64,000 nucleotides of DNA, taken from assembly GCA_963974915.1 (NCBI GenBank), contig CAXBES010000001.1, positions 186,001 to 250,000 of the forward strand, written 5' to 3'. Of this stretch, positions 9,077 through 18,609 are shown in pieces (positions within the stretch are counted from its first letter, which is position 1; each line of letters begins with the position of its first letter). This DNA is from CAXBES01 sp963974915. Its GTDB lineage: Bacteria > Bacteroidota > Bacteroidia > Flavobacteriales > Flavobacteriaceae. The position numbers and the translations under genes are program-made. The notes below the pieces were generated by a model. The model was not told the DNA's origin. It was given only the letters and a program-made list of their open reading frames with translations, and searched no databases.

Positions 9077-9148
9077 ATAAATTAAATTTTTCCACTACTT
9101 ATGTTCAGCGATAAAATTATACATTCATTGTTAAATACCGGGCATTAT

Positions 9149-9844
9149 ATGGACCGGAAACTCATAAAGTTTTGTTATTTTCTGCTCCCATTGCTTTTGA
9201 TTTCCTGCGGAAACAAAAAGGAAAACAAAGAAAATGTTGAAACAACCATAACCGCCCCTAGCGAAGTTCCTGCGACCGAAAGTTCGAATAACACCATTCT
9301 TTGTTTTGGGGATAGCATCACAGCCGGTTACGGACTAGATGACAGTAACGATGCGTATCCCGGGTTGCTTCAAAATAAGATCGATTCATTGAACCTAAAT
9401 TATGTTGTTGTAAATTCGGGATTAAGCGGAGAAACTTCTGCCGGAGGTAGAAGTAGAATAAAATGGGTGCTTAACCAGGAAATTGATATTTTTCTTCTGG
9501 AACTAGGGGCTAACGACGGGTTACGAGGTGTTCCCTTGTCTGAAACCCGCGAAAATCTACAGGCAATTATTGATGCTGTCAAGGCCAAAGACCCTAACAC
9601 CACAATAATCTTAGCCGGAATGGAATTACCCCCTAACATGGGAAAAGAATACACTTCCGAATTTCGATCAATTTACTCCGATCTCGCGAAAAAGAACGAT
9701 CTGAAATTTATTCCCTTTATCTTAAAGGACGTAGGTGGTGTAGCCGATTTAAATCAGAGTGATGGTATACATCCCACAACCGAAGGCCAAAAGATCATTG
9801 CAAACACGGTTTGGGAAGTTCTGGCGCCTTTAGTGAAGTCGTGA
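9149..9844 (+). CDS. tesA: TesA-like SGNH esterase/lysophospholipase, lipoprotein
   Basis: The frame is open from 9101, but the ATG at 9149 gives a proper lipoprotein signal (MDRKLIKFCYFLLPLLLISC, Cys20) and 231 residues; the 16 extra residues would spoil it. SGNH blocks are plain: block I CFGDSITAGYG with nucleophile Ser56, block III GAND, and block V DGIHPT with the Asp/His pair. Enzymes of this group hydrolyse lysophospholipids, thioesters and aryl esters in the periplasm; here the lipobox suggests membrane anchoring. Its divergent position to the ybbAP pair is conserved with E. coli and implies a functional link. Confidence 0.88.
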   Translation: MDRKLIKFCYFLLPLLLISCGNKKENKENVETTITAPSEVPATESSNNTILCFGDSITAGYGLDDSNDAYPGLLQNKIDSLNLNYVVVNSGLSGETSAGGRSRIKWVLNQEIDIFLLELGANDGLRGVPLSETRENLQAIIDAVKAKDPNTTIILAGMELPPNMGKEYTSEFRSIYSDLAKKNDLKFIPFILKDVGGVADLNQSDGIHPTTEGQKIIANTVWEVLAPLVKS

Positions 9845-9974
9845 TGTACAAATCTGGATAATATGATGCACCTTCAGAAAAACGCATAAACTAAAACCAT
9901 GTAGAACGATCTACACAGCTTCTGCACAGACAAAATCTAAAAAAAGCACTAATCTTTCCGAAGAAAAACAAAAT

Positions 9975-11999
9975 TTACCAAATTTTGATACGCTCGCTCT
10001 CTGCTTTATAATTTGCTTCTCCTTCCTTTAGATCAAAGGCTTCGTAAAACGGAGTGAAATTCATTAACGGCCCATTTACCCGCCAAATTGGAGGTGAATG
10101 CGGATCTGTAGTCACATAATTACGTAAAAACTCATCCCGCATCTTAACGCGCCAAATGCGGGCGATAGATAAAAAGAAACGCTGATCTGGCGTGTACCCT
10201 CCTATCCTGGTCGTATCTTTACCTTGTTCGGTTAACTTAAAGGCATCGTATGCAATTGCTATTCCGCCATTATCTGCCGTATTTTCCCCTACCGTTAAGG
10301 CTCCTTTTAAAGGAACGCTATCCAAAACAGTAAAGGCACTATATTGATCAATGATCTGTTGTGTTTTAGCTTCAAATTTCGTGTAATCCTCTTCTGTCCA
10401 CCAGTTAGAAACATTTCCGTTTTTATCGTATTGAGCTCCCTGGTCGTCGAACGCATGCGTATATTCATGTCCTATCACCATTCCAATTCCGCCATAATTA
10501 ACGGCATCGTCTGCATATAGATCAAAATAAGGAGATTGGAGAATTCCTGCAGGAAATACAATTTCGTTTAATGCCGGATTGTAATATGCGGTAACCGTAG
10601 ATGGTGTAGTATGCCACTCGTCTCGATTAGGAGCCTTGTTGAGACGATCGAGTCTGTATTCATAATCATTTTGACGCAAAGCGACCACGTTCTCAAAAAA
10701 CTTAGACCGGTCAATTTCTACATCATAGTTTCTCCAAACATCGGGATATCCTATCTTTTTATTGATAGCATAGAGCTTGTCTTTTGCTTTTACTTTGGTG
10801 CTGTCGCTCATCCAGTCCAACCGTTCAATTCTCTTTTCTAATGTCTTCTGAAAATTGTTAACTAACTCTAAAGCACGCTTTTTCGCATCTTCATTAAAGT
10901 ATCGCTTTACGTATAACTGACCAAGTGCAAAACCTATTTGCTGATCCACTCTCCGGGTCATTAACTTTTCTCTCGCTTGTTGTTCCGTTTGTCCGGAAAG
11001 CACTTTTGAATACTCAAACGCTGCATTCTGAAACGGAGTACTAAGTATCCCATCGTGCGAACTTATCGAATTAGCCTTTAAATAAAGCTTCCAATCTGAT
11101 AATGGTATTTTAGGCAGCATTGAGTTTAAGGTTTCGTAATAAGCCGGCTGACCAACATCAACCGAATCGACATCGGCTCCTAAATTTTCGAGCATAGTTT
11201 CCCAACCAATATTTTGCTGAGTTTTATTTAAATTAGCTACCGAAAGTTTATGATAATTCTCCTTGATCACCCTTCTTTCAACTCTTGTCTTATGAGATTT
11301 AGCCAATTCCTTTTCAATATTGAAGACGGTTTCAGCTTTAGCGGCCGGATCTTCTTCGTCGATTAGCTTAAAGATGGTGGTAAGATATGTTTTATAAGCC
11401 TCCTGTATCTTAAGTACTGAAGGGTCTTCACCAAAATAATAATCACGATCGGGCAAATTTAAACCGGTTTGCCTAAAGTGAAGAATATTGACGGTGCTGT
11501 TTTTCTGATCGGGTGAGACATAGGGTCCGATAAGCGAATAATCTCCTGATCGAATCTGAGTCGCAACAAACGCCATCATTGAAGGAAGATTCTCAATGGA
11601 TTCTATTCTTTCAAGAATAGGCATAATGGGTGTGGCGCCACGTTCATTGATCTTAATTGTATCCATTCCTGAAGCATAAAAATCGCCTACTTGTTGCTCT
11701 ATACTACCTTTTGGGTGATCTACTGCTGAAACTTCCTTTAAAATATTCTGTAACAGCTCCTGTTGTGGGATATTCAAAAAACGGTAAGACCCTACCCCTA
11801 CCTGGTCATCGGCAATAACAGCATTATCGTACCAGGTTTTATTAACGTGATTAAAAAAGTCGTCTCCCGGTTTTATCGATTCAGAAATACCATCAAATAC
11901 AACGGTTTTATCTTCTGCGAGATGCTCATGGTCATGCGATTCATTTTTACAGGATGCCAAGAGACACAGTGTTACAGTAAGGTAAGTAAGAAATTTCAT
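9975..11999 (-). CDS. M13 family zinc metallopeptidase (neprilysin/PepO-like), lipoprotein
   Basis: 674 residues, somewhat shorter than neprilysin. A lipobox (CLLASC, Cys17) is followed by a His/Asp/Glu-rich linker. The catalytic HEYTH motif is at residues 511-515, with the third zinc ligand Glu572 and the supporting Asp576 in ENTADNGG. The VNAYYNP-like segment of the substrate cleft appears as VTAYYNPALNEIVFPAG, and the C-terminus ends KIW, matching the CxVW/KIW ends of the family. It probably degrades peptides at the cell envelope. A TATCTTTG element (minus, 12017-12024) precedes the start. It converges with tesA across 130 bp. Confidence 0.94.
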   Translation of the reverse strand: MKFLTYLTVTLCLLASCKNESHDHEHLAEDKTVVFDGISESIKPGDDFFNHVNKTWYDNAVIADDQVGVGSYRFLNIPQQELLQNILKEVSAVDHPKGSIEQQVGDFYASGMDTIKINERGATPIMPILERIESIENLPSMMAFVATQIRSGDYSLIGPYVSPDQKNSTVNILHFRQTGLNLPDRDYYFGEDPSVLKIQEAYKTYLTTIFKLIDEEDPAAKAETVFNIEKELAKSHKTRVERRVIKENYHKLSVANLNKTQQNIGWETMLENLGADVDSVDVGQPAYYETLNSMLPKIPLSDWKLYLKANSISSHDGILSTPFQNAAFEYSKVLSGQTEQQAREKLMTRRVDQQIGFALGQLYVKRYFNEDAKKRALELVNNFQKTLEKRIERLDWMSDSTKVKAKDKLYAINKKIGYPDVWRNYDVEIDRSKFFENVVALRQNDYEYRLDRLNKAPNRDEWHTTPSTVTAYYNPALNEIVFPAGILQSPYFDLYADDAVNYGGIGMVIGHEYTHAFDDQGAQYDKNGNVSNWWTEEDYTKFEAKTQQIIDQYSAFTVLDSVPLKGALTVGENTADNGGIAIAYDAFKLTEQGKDTTRIGGYTPDQRFFLSIARIWRVKMRDEFLRNYVTTDPHSPPIWRVNGPLMNFTPFYEAFDLKEGEANYKAESERIKIW

Positions 12000-12352
12000 A
12001 AGATTGTTAGTTTTCTCAAAGATAGGAATAATTTGTAGTTGGAATACGAAGCTGAATTTTCAGATTTTAGAGATTCTTTTTATTTCGAACAGGCAAAAAT
12101 CAAATTCAATCATATACTTCTAATTTACATTAAATTTAGACCACTTCCGAAGTATAAAACACATAATTTCAGCACTTAAAGCTTGGAGAAATCTGGTGAT
12201 TTTTGCACCGAAAAGAATATAGCTAATTCTCTTCAATTAACACCGCATTAACAATTTTTATACATTTTATCGATGTTATTTGCATTTTGTGGGATTTATT
12301 TGTAACATTGACACCAATTAGCATAACGCCCCCGAACTTAATTTTAATTATT
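12000..12352. other. Divergent intergenic region
   Basis: No gene seen. It contains the TATCTTTG -7-type element of the M13 peptidase (minus, 12017-12024; no clear TTG partner) and a TTCCGAAG octamer at 12145-12152. The remainder is A/T-rich leader for the gene at 12353. Confidence 0.4.
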
Positions 12353-12805
12353 ATGACTAAGAAATTGACATTCCCCGCACTTACCATTCTCTTTTTATTG
12401 GTAACTCAAATTTCATTTGCACAAAAGGATTCAGAAGAACAGACAATCATTAGTGGAGATATTAGTATCGAAAAATACCACGATCGTGATGAATTAGAAA
12501 AAATGAATAAGGGTAAACTTCTTGAATTATACAATATGCGTATTGAGATAATCATCAAGATTCTCCCTAATATTGCGTTTGCCACAAAACCCGGTGTCAC
12601 CATGTCGGCACTAGGTATTCCGGACACAAAAGATCACCGGAAAGCTTTAGCCGAAAACATTGAAGCTACCACCACTTATTTTGAGAATACGATAGAGTTT
12701 CAGAAACTGATCTTACCCTACTCAGATAAGTCGAGCTTAGTTGCAGCTATCCTCTTTTATGAGGAAACTCTTAAAGCGTTACACACCTTTAACGAGTTTA
12801 ATTAA
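12353..12805 (+). CDS. Secreted hypothetical protein
   Basis: The frame opens at 12287, but the ATG at 12353 gives a typical signal peptide (MTKKLTFPALTILFLLVTQISFAQ) and 150 residues, which I prefer. The mature part is charged and predicted mostly helical (DELEKMNKGKLLELYNMRIEIIIKILPNIAFAT). I do not recognise the family. It sits alone, followed by a 400-bp regulatory gap. Confidence 0.7.
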   Translation: MTKKLTFPALTILFLLVTQISFAQKDSEEQTIISGDISIEKYHDRDELEKMNKGKLLELYNMRIEIIIKILPNIAFATKPGVTMSALGIPDTKDHRKALAENIEATTTYFENTIEFQKLILPYSDKSSLVAAILFYEETLKALHTFNEFN

Positions 12806-13203
12806 ATAGAGCTACCCCCAAGGTTTTTAATTAGCCATTTGTATTTTTCTTCGGAATAATTTGCACTTTTAATTTAAAGTGTTGCTTTTTTTTGCAACCA
12901 AATCTGAATAAGAAGGCAAATTGTATCAGTTAATTAACTGAATACTAGTTGGTTTAATTAATTCCCATCCGGAAAATTTATACAACCTCTATCCCTTGTC
13001 CCAATATCCCCAAACGCGACAAATTCCCCTAGCTCTTTGTTTATTTTTAACAAAATTGACGCCCTATTTTGTTAAAAAATGCATTTTAACGAGTAATATC
13101 GCTTTTAAACGATGTATTTCGTCGAATATATTTGCTGTTCATGGAATATTTATATATGTTTGGTTCTATAAACAGTTAGCTTATAACCAAAAATTACAAT
13201 AAG
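12806..13203. other. Regulatory gap upstream of the spr operon: palindromes and promoter
   Basis: No gene. From left to right: a TTCTTCGGAA copy at 12847-12856; a small hairpin gttgc-T8-gcaac at 12881-12898; a perfect 14-bp palindrome cagttaattaactg at 12927-12940; and a perfect 13-bp inverted repeat tttttaacaaaat / attttgttaaaaa (13044-13056 and 13066-13078). The right arm of that repeat could also pair with ttttaac at 13084-13090. The spr promoter follows at 13131-13162. The repeats therefore lie about 50-110 bp upstream of the promoter, where an activator or repressor could bind; the 13-bp repeat might instead end transcripts from 12353. Confidence 0.5.
13131..13162 (+). promoter_or_regulatory. 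Promoter of the sprB-type operon
   Basis: TTTG (13131-13134), 20-bp spacer, TATGTTTG (13155-13162): a near-perfect Bacteroidota promoter, 42 bp before the ATG at 13204. It is the only good promoter seen before the five co-directional genes that end at 29315. Confidence 0.65.
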
Positions 13204-14514
13204 ATGATTAAAACCAGCCCCCTTACTTTAGTCGTATGTCTGCTATTGTTCAATATTACCTATGCCCAACAGGAAAAAGGAATCATTGGTTCCGAAAACT
13301 GGTTGCGGTACTGGACAGAGTTTAGACCTGCACAAAACGAATATGAAGAACCTACCCAGATTTTAACGGGTACTATTTCTGATGACATAACCCTCAATAA
13401 AAGAGAGACCTACCTCCTATTGGGTGACGTATTTGTAACAGACAGTACTACACTTACTATAGAAAGCGGTACCGTTATTCTTGCCGATCACAAATCGAAA
13501 GCCTCGTTAACGATCGCCAAAGGAGCTACTATAATAGCTCAGGGAACTCAAACCGATCCTATCGTATTTACCTCTAACCGCGATCTACCTAAAAAAGGAG
13601 ATTGGGGCGGATTATTTATTCTGGGTAATGCACCTGTTAACAAAATTGGTGATCAATGGAGTTTAAACTACGGATTATCAACCACATCGCCAAAAAGCAT
13701 TCTGTATGGAGGTGACGAGCCGGAGAGTTCTTCAGGGATTCTTAAATATGTGCGTATTGAATACGCCGGAAAACGAACGCGAGACTATGGTTACTATAAC
13801 TCTCTTACATTAGCGGGAATAGGAAACAATACTTTAATTGAAAACGTTATGGTTAGTTATAGCGCCGGAAACTCGTTTTACGTTGAAGGAGGGAATGTTC
13901 AGTTATCAAAACTAGTTTCATATAGATCCAGTCAGAACGATTTTAAATTCGATTACGGAGCACAAAGCACCATACAAAATTCAATTGCTGTTAGATCCCC
14001 TTATGTTTCGGGTCCTGGAGGCGCAAGTAGCATGTATGTATCATCATATAGCGATTTCTCCCAGATCGATATCACCAAAAAGCATACTTTGGTAGATGCT
14101 AGGAACCTGACTTTACTCAACCTTAGTGAGGATATTAATGCCGATATCAATGTTGGTTTGGTAAAAGAAGCTCTATATATTGCAAAAGATGCTTCACTCT
14201 CAATGGACCAAAGCGTATTGTCCGGATTTAATCCGGCCGTTATTCTTGATGAGCAAATTAAAGTTAATAACGATAACCTTCAGAAGATAAAGTTCACACG
14301 AATGTACTTTAACAATTCCAGAGGGAATATATATACCGAAAACGTTTCGAATAATGAAGATTTGGAGAACTGGTATGGAAATAGTTCATTTCAAAATGTT
14401 TATTCAAAGGGTTCAGATTCAGAAACCTTTATTGATCCAAACAACATCAAGGATCCGGATTTCCGACTTCGTATCAACAAAATCATAGCCCTTAATGATC
14501 CGGAACAAGAATAA
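13204..14514 (+). CDS. Secreted beta-helix-like protein at the head of the spr operon
   Basis: 436 residues with a signal peptide (MIKTSPLTLVVCLLLFNITYAQ). Residues about 55-300 repeat short beta-strand/turn units (LTIESGTVILADHKSKASLTIAKGATIIAQG, LKYVRIEYAGK, NSLTLAGIGNNTLIENVMVSYSAGNSFYVEGG) typical of right-handed parallel beta-helices. This recalls flavobacterial cell-surface proteins, although no T9SS sorting domain is visible at the C-terminus. It shares strand and promoter with the adhesin genes downstream (103-bp gap), so a role in the surface machinery is inferred. The exact function is unknown. Confidence 0.7.
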   Translation: MIKTSPLTLVVCLLLFNITYAQQEKGIIGSENWLRYWTEFRPAQNEYEEPTQILTGTISDDITLNKRETYLLLGDVFVTDSTTLTIESGTVILADHKSKASLTIAKGATIIAQGTQTDPIVFTSNRDLPKKGDWGGLFILGNAPVNKIGDQWSLNYGLSTTSPKSILYGGDEPESSSGILKYVRIEYAGKRTRDYGYYNSLTLAGIGNNTLIENVMVSYSAGNSFYVEGGNVQLSKLVSYRSSQNDFKFDYGAQSTIQNSIAVRSPYVSGPGGASSMYVSSYSDFSQIDITKKHTLVDARNLTLLNLSEDINADINVGLVKEALYIAKDASLSMDQSVLSGFNPAVILDEQIKVNNDNLQKIKFTRMYFNNSRGNIYTENVSNNEDLENWYGNSSFQNVYSKGSDSETFIDPNNIKDPDFRLRINKIIALNDPEQE

Positions 14515-14616
14515 AATGACCCAAAGCTAAACTTCCAGTACGTTTTACCGAAAGTTTAGTAATCATATAACTAATAAACAGTTGATTAACGTATTAAAGC
14601 CCCAAAACAATACTGG

Positions 14617-16083
14617 ATGCACAAAACTACTAAACGAAGATTTTGCTATTACCTAATAGGACTTATATTCTTTGCCTTCGCTACGAAGGTTGAGGCTCAG
14701 GTTGTTATTGGTGCTCCTAGCTTACAGTTTACGCAAGCTTGTGCCAGCGAAACCTTTAATACTTTTCAAATTTCATTTGTGTTTTCACCCGAAAGTGCCT
14801 TAAATTCAGATAATCAATTTGTAGTTGAGCTGTCTAATGCAACTGGTGATTTTTCTAACGCTACCACAGTATTTACCTCTGCTCCAGGAGCAGTAACTAT
14901 CTCCCCAGCCATTCTAAATTTTTCTTTACCCACCACTACCGCAGGTGAAGGATATAAGGTAAGAGTTAAGAGTACCAGTCCGGCAGCGACAAGTTCCCCT
15001 TCTCCTTCCTTTCCGGCGTATTATAAGCTACATGACAGTCCGTTCACCATTAACAACTTAGTACAGTCCGGGTCCTATTGTCCGGGTGGAAGTTATATGT
15101 TAACGATCGATAACCCCGGAATGGGCGGTGGTATTTCACCCCTTAATTTTCCTACGTTAACGTTCAATTGGTACAAAGAGACCGGGCCTACGACTTCAGT
15201 TTTTATTTCGGAAGGACTTTCTCTTACGGTTTCTTCGGAAGGAACCTACTTTGCGGAAACAAACTACGGAACCTGTACGTCAAATTCGTACTCAAATCGA
15301 GTTTCCGTAACTGAAGCAACCACGGGACAAACCGCAACAACAACCATTGTTTCCAGTTTAGGAAATCCTTATTGCTCCACTGAAGGTCCTACCACCCTAA
15401 GTACAACTGCGGGCGATAGTTATATCTGGTATAAAGAAGGAAGTGTAATACAAGGAGCCAATAGCATGACCTATATCACTAACGAAGCAGGTAATTATTC
15501 GGTTGAGGTAATATCGGGAAGTTGTACCGCCATAGCCACGATCGCATTAGAAACTGAAGACTTAATGAGTTCTATTGACGTTCCTGCCGTCAATATGATG
15601 GAAGCGGGAGAAACTTTGGTGGTAACAATTACGACGACAGCTTTAGATCCAAGTTTTGAATGGTACCTAAATGAAGAGCTTATAGCGGGAGCGAATTCAA
15701 ATAGCTATAACGCAACTCAATTTGGAAATTACAGAGTGATCGTAAGTCAGAATTCCGGTTGTCAAACATCGGATGAATTTCTTTTTGAAATTCGTGAACA
15801 GATCGATCCGTTTCCTGAAGTCGCAAACATTCCTAATATAGTTAGCCCTAATGGTGACGGGATTAACGATACATGGATCATCCCAACACAATACGTAAGT
15901 GGATCGAATACACAGGTAACTATTTACTCCAGTCAGGGTGAAGTAGTTCATAAAACAAACGATTATCAAAACGATTGGCCGCAAGACCAACCCAATTTAG
16001 GCAGTGTAAACAACGTCTACTATTATATTTTGGAATCGCCCGATCAAGAAATTAAAAAAGGAACAATAACCCTAATTAAATAG
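14617..16083 (+). CDS. Secreted protein with Ig-like modules and type B T9SS sorting domain (SprC position)
   Basis: 488 residues: signal peptide (to VEAQ, about residue 28), then Ig/PKD-like beta-sandwich repeats with Cys pairs and the recurring WYxE/GxY patterns (YIWYKEGSVIQGANSMTYITNEAGNYSVEV). The last about 85 residues, starting at NIVSPNGDGINDTW, are a gliding-motility-associated CHU_C domain, the type B signal for export by T9SS. By position, two genes before the sprB-like gene, it corresponds to sprC of the Flavobacterium johnsoniae operon, but I cannot confirm orthology. The stop TAG overlaps the next gene's GTG start by one base, indicating translational coupling. Confidence 0.8.
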   Translation: MHKTTKRRFCYYLIGLIFFAFATKVEAQVVIGAPSLQFTQACASETFNTFQISFVFSPESALNSDNQFVVELSNATGDFSNATTVFTSAPGAVTISPAILNFSLPTTTAGEGYKVRVKSTSPAATSSPSPSFPAYYKLHDSPFTINNLVQSGSYCPGGSYMLTIDNPGMGGGISPLNFPTLTFNWYKETGPTTSVFISEGLSLTVSSEGTYFAETNYGTCTSNSYSNRVSVTEATTGQTATTTIVSSLGNPYCSTEGPTTLSTTAGDSYIWYKEGSVIQGANSMTYITNEAGNYSVEVISGSCTAIATIALETEDLMSSIDVPAVNMMEAGETLVVTITTTALDPSFEWYLNEELIAGANSNSYNATQFGNYRVIVSQNSGCQTSDEFLFEIREQIDPFPEVANIPNIVSPNGDGINDTWIIPTQYVSGSNTQVTIYSSQGEVVHKTNDYQNDWPQDQPNLGSVNNVYYYILESPDQEIKKGTITLIK

Positions 16084-18503
16084 TGAAATCTCTAATACTA
16101 ACCATATTGTTATTTTTCTTAGCTACCCAACTCATCTATTCGCAAGAAGATGACGGAGTGGTTGGTCTGGAGCTTCCTATGCGAAATTCCTTGACTTTTA
16201 ACAGGTTCGTTCTTAACCCTACTTTTAGTTTTGTAAGAGAACAAAACAAATACATCACACTTTATAACAAGAGTGAAATGCTTCAGGTGGAAGATGCTCC
16301 ACAAACCTATTTCGCTAGTTTTTCGGGAAGATTACAGGAAAATATTGGTGTTGGAATCGGATTTTTTCAGCAAAACTATGGGGTCTTAACTTCCTTTGGC
16401 GGAATAGTCAACTTTGCCTATAACGCTGCATTAGCACGAGAGAGCAACTTAACTTTAGGTCTTAATGTTGGAGCATACAAAAGTGGTGTTAATAGCGGAA
16501 AGGTAGTTACCAACTTCCCCGACCCTTCTCTAGATAATATTCCTTCTAACTTTCTTCTTACTGTGAGTCCGGGAATTAACTATGGAAGTGGTTTTATGGA
16601 CTTTGGAGTTTCGGTAAACAATCTCGTAGCCTATAACTTTAATACTTCCAAGTTAATTGAGGAAAATCCGAAACAAGGCATTCAAGGACATATCATGTAC
16701 ACCGGGTATTTAGGCGGGTATGGTTTTTTTGAAGACAGTAAATTCTCGGCGCTTGGTCGTGCAGAATTCAGAAAAGATAATTCTATTTTCTCCGGAAATA
16801 TGATGCTTACTGTGCCAAAAGGATTTTGGATACAAGGGGGTTACAATACGCTTTATGGCGCTACCGGTGGTATAGGATTAAACATAACTACGCAGATTGC
16901 AATAGAATATAACTACGAAAAGGCGCTTGGCGGACTAGCAGATTTTGGCTCATCACATGAAATAACCCTTGCCTTTAAGTTTAAAAATAATAATTACTTC
17001 GAAGTTGGAAATGATGATGAGATCGCCGGACTTATTTCTTTTGAGAAAAAACGCAAACCTACTAATAACAAGCCAAAAGTTGCGACACAAACTCCAGAAC
17101 CTACGCCGGAACCGGAAGAACTCCCTGAATTAGAAAATATTGGTAAGTCGGAAGCACAAATAAAATTTGAAGCCGATAAATTAGCGAAGTCTGAAGAACA
17201 AGCGAATGAAAAAACCGAAACTGATGCTTTAGCAAAAGCGCAAGAACAAGCAAGATTAAAAGCTGAAGCAGATGCCTTGGCAAAAGCTGAAGAGCAAGCG
17301 AGATTAAAAGCTGAAGCAGAAGCTCTGGCAAAAGCCGAAGAGCAAGCGAGATTGAAAGCTGAAGCAGATGCATTAGCGAAAGCTGAAGAGGAAGCAAGAT
17401 TAAAGGCAGAAGCAGATGCATTAGCGAAAGCTGAAGAGGAAGCAAGATTAAAAGCAGAAGCAGATGCATTAGCGAAAGCCGAAGAGGAAGTAAGATTAAA
17501 GGCAGAAGCAGATGCATTAGCGAAAGCCGAAGAGGAAGCAAGATTGAAGGCAGAAGCAGATGCCTTGGCAGTTGCAGAACCGGAGACCGAAGCAATTTCC
17601 GAAGAAAAAGAAGAAGAAAATATTAAACCAACAGATGATATTGGTCAAACAATCCAATCTATAGTTGAAGAATCTCAGGATTCTAAACAGGAACAGATTC
17701 AGTTAATAAACCAATTAACTAGTGCTGTTGCCATTAAGGACACCGATCTTAAAGACTTAAAACGTGAAAATGATCTAAGTGAACAAGGTGTTTTTGTAGC
17801 GCCTAAACCTTTTAAGAGTATTTCAGAAGAGAATAATGCAATTGAAATGTTATTAATCAACCTTGATGAGGTGGTGATCACACAAAGAAAAAAGATAAAT
17901 AGGTTAGAAGCATTATTACAAGAAAGAGTGCAGCTAGTTAACGATCCTGATGATGAAATAAACAAGTATTACGCTCAGGCGATCGCCGAACTTAAGGCAA
18001 AACAAGAAGAAACTGTTAGATCACGTGAGACTTTAGTTTCCTCCTTAGAAGCAATTACTATAGCAACAGAGTTTGAGCGTAAGAGAAGAATAAAGCGTGC
18101 AGGTTTCAATAATGAGCAGGACAGACTTCGTCAGGATATGGCCAGACTTTCAGTTTTAAAGGAAACTACAGAACGAAGCAGCACACCATTAAACGTTTCA
18201 GATTTTGATTTTGGAGAAGACAGAAGTAATAATATCCAGATCCTGAAAAATGTAGAAAATACAGAAAATGGTTATTATCTGATACTTGCCGTTCATAGCG
18301 ATACCGAAAAAAGAGATGATTTTGTTAGAAAAGTAATCGCATCAGGTAATGATAATGTGAATTACTTCTACAATGTAAATACGAGTAAATATTATATATA
18401 TCAAACTAAGGTAGATTCCATTAATGAAGCTAATGATGCTTTAAAAACAAAAGGAAGCGAACCTTACACAGAAAAATTATCAATTATTAAAATAGAAAAT
18501 TAA
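16083..18503 (+). CDS. PorP/SprF-family membrane protein fused to coiled-coil repeats and a SPOR-like tail (SprD position)
   Basis: 806 residues, starting at GTG (TAGTG overlap with the gene before). A signal peptide (to about residue 20) is followed by a PorP/SprF outer-membrane beta-barrel domain to about residue 305 (LNPTFSFVREQNKY, GIGFFQQNYGVLTSFGG, GGYNTLYGATGGIGLNI). Residues 381-492 are seven 16-residue repeats of the type AKAEEEARLKAEADAL, a highly charged helical rod. A further coiled coil follows, and the last about 85 residues (YYLILAVHSDTEKRDDFVRKV...KYYIYQTKVDSINEANDAL) resemble a SPOR peptidoglycan-binding domain. The layout suggests a barrel tethered to the cell wall by a periplasmic rod. 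The usual family is a single barrel of about 300-330 residues, as in the gene at 28329. Confidence 0.8.
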   Translation: MKSLILTILLFFLATQLIYSQEDDGVVGLELPMRNSLTFNRFVLNPTFSFVREQNKYITLYNKSEMLQVEDAPQTYFASFSGRLQENIGVGIGFFQQNYGVLTSFGGIVNFAYNAALARESNLTLGLNVGAYKSGVNSGKVVTNFPDPSLDNIPSNFLLTVSPGINYGSGFMDFGVSVNNLVAYNFNTSKLIEENPKQGIQGHIMYTGYLGGYGFFEDSKFSALGRAEFRKDNSIFSGNMMLTVPKGFWIQGGYNTLYGATGGIGLNITTQIAIEYNYEKALGGLADFGSSHEITLAFKFKNNNYFEVGNDDEIAGLISFEKKRKPTNNKPKVATQTPEPTPEPEELPELENIGKSEAQIKFEADKLAKSEEQANEKTETDALAKAQEQARLKAEADALAKAEEQARLKAEAEALAKAEEQARLKAEADALAKAEEEARLKAEADALAKAEEEARLKAEADALAKAEEEVRLKAEADALAKAEEEARLKAEADALAVAEPETEAISEEKEEENIKPTDDIGQTIQSIVEESQDSKQEQIQLINQLTSAVAIKDTDLKDLKRENDLSEQGVFVAPKPFKSISEENNAIEMLLINLDEVVITQRKKINRLEALLQERVQLVNDPDDEINKYYAQAIAELKAKQEETVRSRETLVSSLEAITIATEFERKRRIKRAGFNNEQDRLRQDMARLSVLKETTERSSTPLNVSDFDFGEDRSNNIQILKNVENTENGYYLILAVHSDTEKRDDFVRKVIASGNDNVNYFYNVNTSKYYIYQTKVDSINEANDALKTKGSEPYTEKLSIIKIEN
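17223..17558 (+). repeat. Seven tandem 48-bp repeats inside the PorP-fusion gene
   Basis: Seven consecutive 48-bp units (17223, 17271, 17319, 17367, 17415, 17463, 17511) encode DALAKAEEEARLKAEA-type units, with a partial eighth after 17559. The copies from 17367 onward are nearly identical at DNA level, pointing to recent duplication or gene conversion. The array also creates a long Leu-rich open frame on the other strand that is not a gene. Confidence 0.9.
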
Positions 18504-18609
18504 AATTCATTTGGAACCAGAAAAATAATAATTATCGATTGTTTCTTGAGGCCCCCCTCCTACTAACATTGATTTTGGGAGTAAAACGAATCAATAAAAC
18601 CGATTGATC

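Noticed and set aside
17223..17558. Regular direct repeats, CRISPR-like at first sight
   Set aside because: The units are contiguous with no spacers and translate into one coiled coil; no cas genes are nearby.
17101..17595. Long Leu-rich open frame on the minus strand
   Set aside because: It mirrors the 48-bp coding repeats of the PorP-fusion gene on the plus strand, so it is open by base composition only.
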